A stretch of 7,419 bases of DNA from a bacterium (lineage in GTDB: Bacteria; Patescibacteriota; Microgenomatia; UBA1400; RBG-16-45-19), in contig QKAA01000065.1 in the NCBI GenBank assembly GCA_003247275.1, positions 1 to 7,419 of the forward strand, given 5' to 3'. The notes below the pieces were generated by a model. It worked only from the letters and a program-made list of their open reading frames with translations. It did not search any database and was not told where the DNA came from. The position numbers were made by a program, and so were the translations under genes. The first letter of the stretch is position 1; every line of letters begins with the position of its first letter. Positions 4,924-7,419 of the stretch are shown here, in pieces.

Positions 4924-5820
4924 ATGGCGTCAAACAGGCTGAAGGGTTCAGTAGCACTTTTGGTCTTAACAATGTTGTATGGTGTTTATGGTGTTTATAA
5001 TCGGATGATTGGGTCATTTTTTGATCCGTTTGCTCAACAGTGGATACGTAATGGTTTGGTGGCTGTTATCGCTGTTTTAATAATAATTCTTTTACGGCAA
5101 AAACCTTTCAGGATTAGACGAGAAGATATTCCATGGATTGCTGTGTGGTTATTATCTGGTTCTTGGGTCATGGTGGCGTTGTTTATTGCTTTTAATCATT
5201 TATATTTGAGTACGGTCTATTTTTTATTTTATTCAACGATGATTATTAGTGGAGTGGTGTGTGGAAGCATTTTTTTTAGAGAAAAAATGAGCGTATATAA
5301 GATTGCTTCCGTTCTTTTTTCTTTTATTGGATTGGGTTTAATATATTCATTGACTGTTAGTCAAGATGATTTAGTTTATGTGATTTTGTCGCTAGGGGTT
5401 GGCATAGCATTGGGATTTTGGAATACAATTTCGAAAAAATTCTCTGATCATTATTCAGAAGTGCAGATAGTATTTTGGGATGCATTAGCAGCATTGACAG
5501 TTGGATTAATTGGTTTTGCAGTATTAGGAGAAGCAATGCCCTTGTTTACATGGAATGTGAGTTGGATGTGGTTGATAATTTATAGTTTGACTCAAGTGGC
5601 GACAGTGGGTCTTTTAGTCTATGGGTTTAAGCAGTTAGAGGCTCAAGTTGGTAGTTTGATTTTACCCATCGAAATTATTTTTGCGACGTTATTTTCCTAT
5701 CTTGTTTTTGGTGAAGTACCTTCCGTTATGGCCTTAGTAGGTGGAAGTTCTATTTTGGTAGGAGCATTGTTGCCACATTTTCAGGCATGGATAGAATATA
5801 GACAAAAAATAAGGAAATAG
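4924..5820 (+). CDS. EamA/DMT-superfamily transporter
   Basis: A 298-residue membrane protein with about ten predicted transmembrane helices (roughly 8-25, 36-57, 70-90, 95-117, 124-143, 150-168, 183-202, 213-233, 240-261, 267-285) in two tandem EamA repeats. Each repeat ends with the usual pattern of a charged Glu before a helix: FREKMSVYKIASVLFSFIG (118-136) in the first, FGEVPSVMALVGGSSILVGA near the C-terminus in the second. Such transporters export or import amino acids, nucleotide sugars or other small metabolites; no substrate can be deduced. The ATG directly follows the TAA of the DedA gene (TAAATG), so translation is probably coupled, with a weak AGGA inside the end of the upstream gene. 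It ends 15 bases before the converging korB stop, with no clear terminator in between. Confidence 0.87.
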   Translation: MASNRLKGSVALLVLTMLYGVYGVYNRMIGSFFDPFAQQWIRNGLVAVIAVLIIILLRQKPFRIRREDIPWIAVWLLSGSWVMVALFIAFNHLYLSTVYFLFYSTMIISGVVCGSIFFREKMSVYKIASVLFSFIGLGLIYSLTVSQDDLVYVILSLGVGIALGFWNTISKKFSDHYSEVQIVFWDALAALTVGLIGFAVLGEAMPLFTWNVSWMWLIIYSLTQVATVGLLVYGFKQLEAQVGSLILPIEIIFATLFSYLVFGEVPSVMALVGGSSILVGALLPHFQAWIEYRQKIRK

Positions 5821-5835
5821 TTTTTATAGGACAAT

Positions 5836-6705
5836 TTACTTGAATTGTTCGAGGATGGGGGCGATGTCGACGTTTAGTGAATGATCGACTAAGGGACCTT
5901 TTTTAAGAACAGCATCTTCTTGATGGTAGGGCAATTTTTGATCGTCTTTCCAGAAGACTCCGAGAGGGAGTTTTTCGGTTCGAGTGGCTTGTTCCCAAGC
6001 AGCTTGTTTGGTAGCAATTTGGTAATTTTCGTCGGTGAGCCGGACGGTGTTATTTCGATACCACACAGCGTCCATTTCTGGGTTAAAGACCATACAGGGT
6101 TGCAAGATGTCGACGACGGCAAAGCCGGGATGATTGATGGCATCAACCATGGTTTGGATTAATTGAGGAACGGCGGTGGCGAGTTCTCGGGCGACAAAGG
6201 TAGCGTGGTTGCTTAAAGCGAGAGCCATGGGATTTAATTCTTGTTCAATTGAGCCGCTGGGAGTGGATTTGGTTTTAGTGCCCTTGGCAGTGGTGGGGCT
6301 CATCTGACCAGTGGTTAATGAGTAGCGGTGATTGTTGTGAACGAAAATGGAGATGTCGTGATTGCCTCGCATTTCATTGAGGTAATGGGTTAAGCCTTCA
6401 CCATAGCCTCCCCCGTCGCCGATAACAACAATGGTTTTAAGATTGTGATTGGCAAGTTTAGCCCCAACGGCGGGCGGAATAGCGCGGCCATGAAGACAGT
6501 GCATAGCGTAGACTTTGTTGAAGTCAGACATGTTGCCGGAGCAGCCGATGTCATAAAACAGAATAATATCTTCTTTAGGTAGATTAAGTTTGGTCAAGGC
6601 TTGTTTGAGTCCAAGCCAGATGGAGAAGTTGCCACAACCAGGACACCAGGTGGGTCGAATACTAGTATCGAGGGAGGTGGGGTCGGTTAGAATGTTTTCT
6701 GTCAT
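5836..6705 (-). CDS. korB: 2-oxoacid:ferredoxin oxidoreductase, beta subunit
   Basis: This 289-residue subunit binds thiamine diphosphate (TPP) and one [4Fe-4S] cluster and, with KorA, decarboxylates a 2-oxoacid to an acyl-CoA while reducing ferredoxin. Cluster ligands are visible: WCPGC (Cys21, Cys24), DIGCSG (Cys55) and LQPCMVFN (Cys204). The TPP/Mg motif runs from GDG (96-98) to NN (124-125). HGRAIPPAVGAKLAN (72-86) and LTTGQMSPTT (130-139) are other family signatures. The segment after GDG reads GGYGEGLTHYLNEMRGN, unlike the common GDGDxxxIGxNHxxHxxRRN, placing it in a divergent branch. Substrate (2-oxoglutarate, pyruvate or another 2-oxoacid) cannot be fixed from sequence. The start lies 19 bases after the korA stop with no good Shine-Dalgarno, so it probably depends on korA translation. 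Confidence 0.9.
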   Translation of the reverse strand: MTENILTDPTSLDTSIRPTWCPGCGNFSIWLGLKQALTKLNLPKEDIILFYDIGCSGNMSDFNKVYAMHCLHGRAIPPAVGAKLANHNLKTIVVIGDGGGYGEGLTHYLNEMRGNHDISIFVHNNHRYSLTTGQMSPTTAKGTKTKSTPSGSIEQELNPMALALSNHATFVARELATAVPQLIQTMVDAINHPGFAVVDILQPCMVFNPEMDAVWYRNNTVRLTDENYQIATKQAAWEQATRTEKLPLGVFWKDDQKLPYHQEDAVLKKGPLVDHSLNVDIAPILEQFK

Positions 6706-6724
6706 GACTTTGTTTTTTCGGTAA

Positions 6725-7419
6725 TTATTGGTTTAATATTTCTTTGGCGTACGAAATGATCTCGTGAGGATAGAAGGGGCGACCATCGTATTTGCTGCGT
6801 TTGTGATAGACTTCGATGCCAGTTTCTTGACGGATTAATTTAGCCAATTGGTGAAGACTGTTACCTTCAATAACTACGGGATTTTTTGATTTACTAATAA
6901 TGTCTCTGACTTGATCAACAGGGAATGGCCACATCCAGGAAAGATTGAAGGCGGCGGCGTCAATGCCTTGAGCGCGTAATTCAGGTAGGGCTTGTTTGAT
7001 GGGGTTAACGGTAGAGCCATAACTGATGAAGGTGATGTCAGGATTATCGGAGCCGTCGTAGTATTGCAGCGGCGTTTGTTTGGCAATACTTTCAAATTTT
7101 TTCATGCGTTTATCGGTTTGATTGATGCGAACCTGGCTTTCTTCGGTGGTTAGGCCATATTCATCGTGTTCGTAGGTGGTGGCGATGTAAAAGCCGTTGG
7201 GCTGGCCAGGAACAGAGCGACGAGAAATACCGGTGTCGGTCAGTTGATAACGAGGGAAGAATCCGGAATCGTCAGTTGCAGGAGCAGCTTCTCGGCTGGC
7301 GGGTTTGGGCGCGAAAGTGGTGTTGGGATAGTGGGTTGATTGGTTGCTTTCGGAAAGATATTTGTCGGAGAGAACTATAACGGGAATTTGGAATTGATCG
7401 GCCCATTCAAAGGCTTGAC
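6725..7419 (-). CDS. korA: 2-oxoacid:ferredoxin oxidoreductase, alpha subunit, C-terminal part
   Basis: The frame is open from the right edge down to TAA at 6727-6725, giving about 230 C-terminal residues; the methionine at 7105 is internal, not the start. The edge portion reads AFEWADQFQIPVIVLSDKYL, the end of the TPP-domain-like core of KorA. It is followed by RRSVPGQPNGFYIATTYEHDEYG and DKRMKKFE, typical KorA linker features. The C-terminal domain contains ISYGSTV, LSWMWPFP, PVVIEGNSLHQLAKLIRQETG and GRPFYPHEI. This subunit pairs with KorB to form the active site; many KorA proteins carry an N-terminal gamma domain, which here would be outside the window. Gene order korA-korB, 19 bases apart, is the standard operon arrangement. 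Confidence 0.9.
   Translation of the reverse strand, partial: QAFEWADQFQIPVIVLSDKYLSESNQSTHYPNTTFAPKPASREAAPATDDSGFFPRYQLTDTGISRRSVPGQPNGFYIATTYEHDEYGLTTEESQVRINQTDKRMKKFESIAKQTPLQYYDGSDNPDITFISYGSTVNPIKQALPELRAQGIDAAAFNLSWMWPFPVDQVRDIISKSKNPVVIEGNSLHQLAKLIRQETGIEVYHKRSKYDGRPFYPHEIISYAKEILNQ

Noticed and set aside
5920..6162. An 80-codon + strand open frame opposite korB
   Set aside because: Mirror of the conserved korB sequence; no independent evidence.
1..7419. Recoded genetic code (TGA as Gly or Trp), as in some candidate-phyla bacteria
   Set aside because: The arsR frame ends sensibly at TGA at the operon overlap and Trp positions use TGG; no conserved protein is broken by TGA.
1..7419. 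CRISPR arrays, insertion sequences, tRNA or rRNA genes
   Set aside because: No regularly spaced repeats, transposase frames, terminal inverted repeats or RNA-gene signatures seen on either strand.

Overview
The window looks like chromosomal DNA from a candidate-phyla-radiation (Patescibacteria) bacterium, most likely of the Microgenomates type. That placement is an inference from protein families I recall from those genomes: the Cys-rich secreted protein at 171-1130, the Gln-rich secreted coiled-coil protein at 2630-3307, the ribbon-helix-helix/nucleotidyltransferase fusion at 3377-4147, and the KorB variant at 5836-6705. The genetic code appears standard: TGA is used as a stop and tryptophan is encoded by TGG. 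Genes are tightly packed, with no gene-free stretch above about 150 bp, and I see no transposon, CRISPR array, tRNA or rRNA.

Layout from left to right. The 3' end of a lexA-type SOS repressor gene (+) runs into a bidirectional terminator. A secreted, Cys-rich protein with a Ca-loop-like motif and an apparent inserted beta-rich domain follows on the - strand. Its upstream region (1140-1282) holds a perfect terminator hairpin, further inverted repeats and a possible promoter. Next is a - strand two-gene operon, an ArsR-type repressor followed by a DUF302-glutaredoxin fusion, joined by a 4-bp ATGA overlap. It diverges from a + strand CoA-binding (YccU-type) gene across a 46-bp gap that contains a perfect 10+2+10 palindrome overlapping both predicted promoters. 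Two more - strand genes follow: a secreted Gln/Asn-rich coiled-coil protein, and upstream of it an RHH-nucleotidyltransferase fusion. A + strand membrane pair comes next (a DedA/VTT-family protein and an EamA-family transporter, stop and start codons abutting). The right edge carries - strand korB and the 3' part of korA, a 2-oxoacid:ferredoxin oxidoreductase.

How the genes may work together. The arsR/DUF302-glutaredoxin/CoA-binding cluster is the most coherent small system: a probable autoregulated thiol, sulfur or metal-stress module whose operator can control transcription in both directions. Several transcripts there seem to be leaderless, while neighbouring genes have strong Shine-Dalgarno sequences. 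KorA and KorB form one enzyme, oxidatively decarboxylating a 2-oxoacid with reduction of ferredoxin. The DedA and EamA genes are probably one transcription unit. The two secreted proteins have no assigned function.

The strongest leads are the palindromic divergent operator with its fused redox protein, the DNA-binding-domain/nucleotidyltransferase fusion with a degenerate nucleotide-binding loop, and the inserted domain in the secreted protein.
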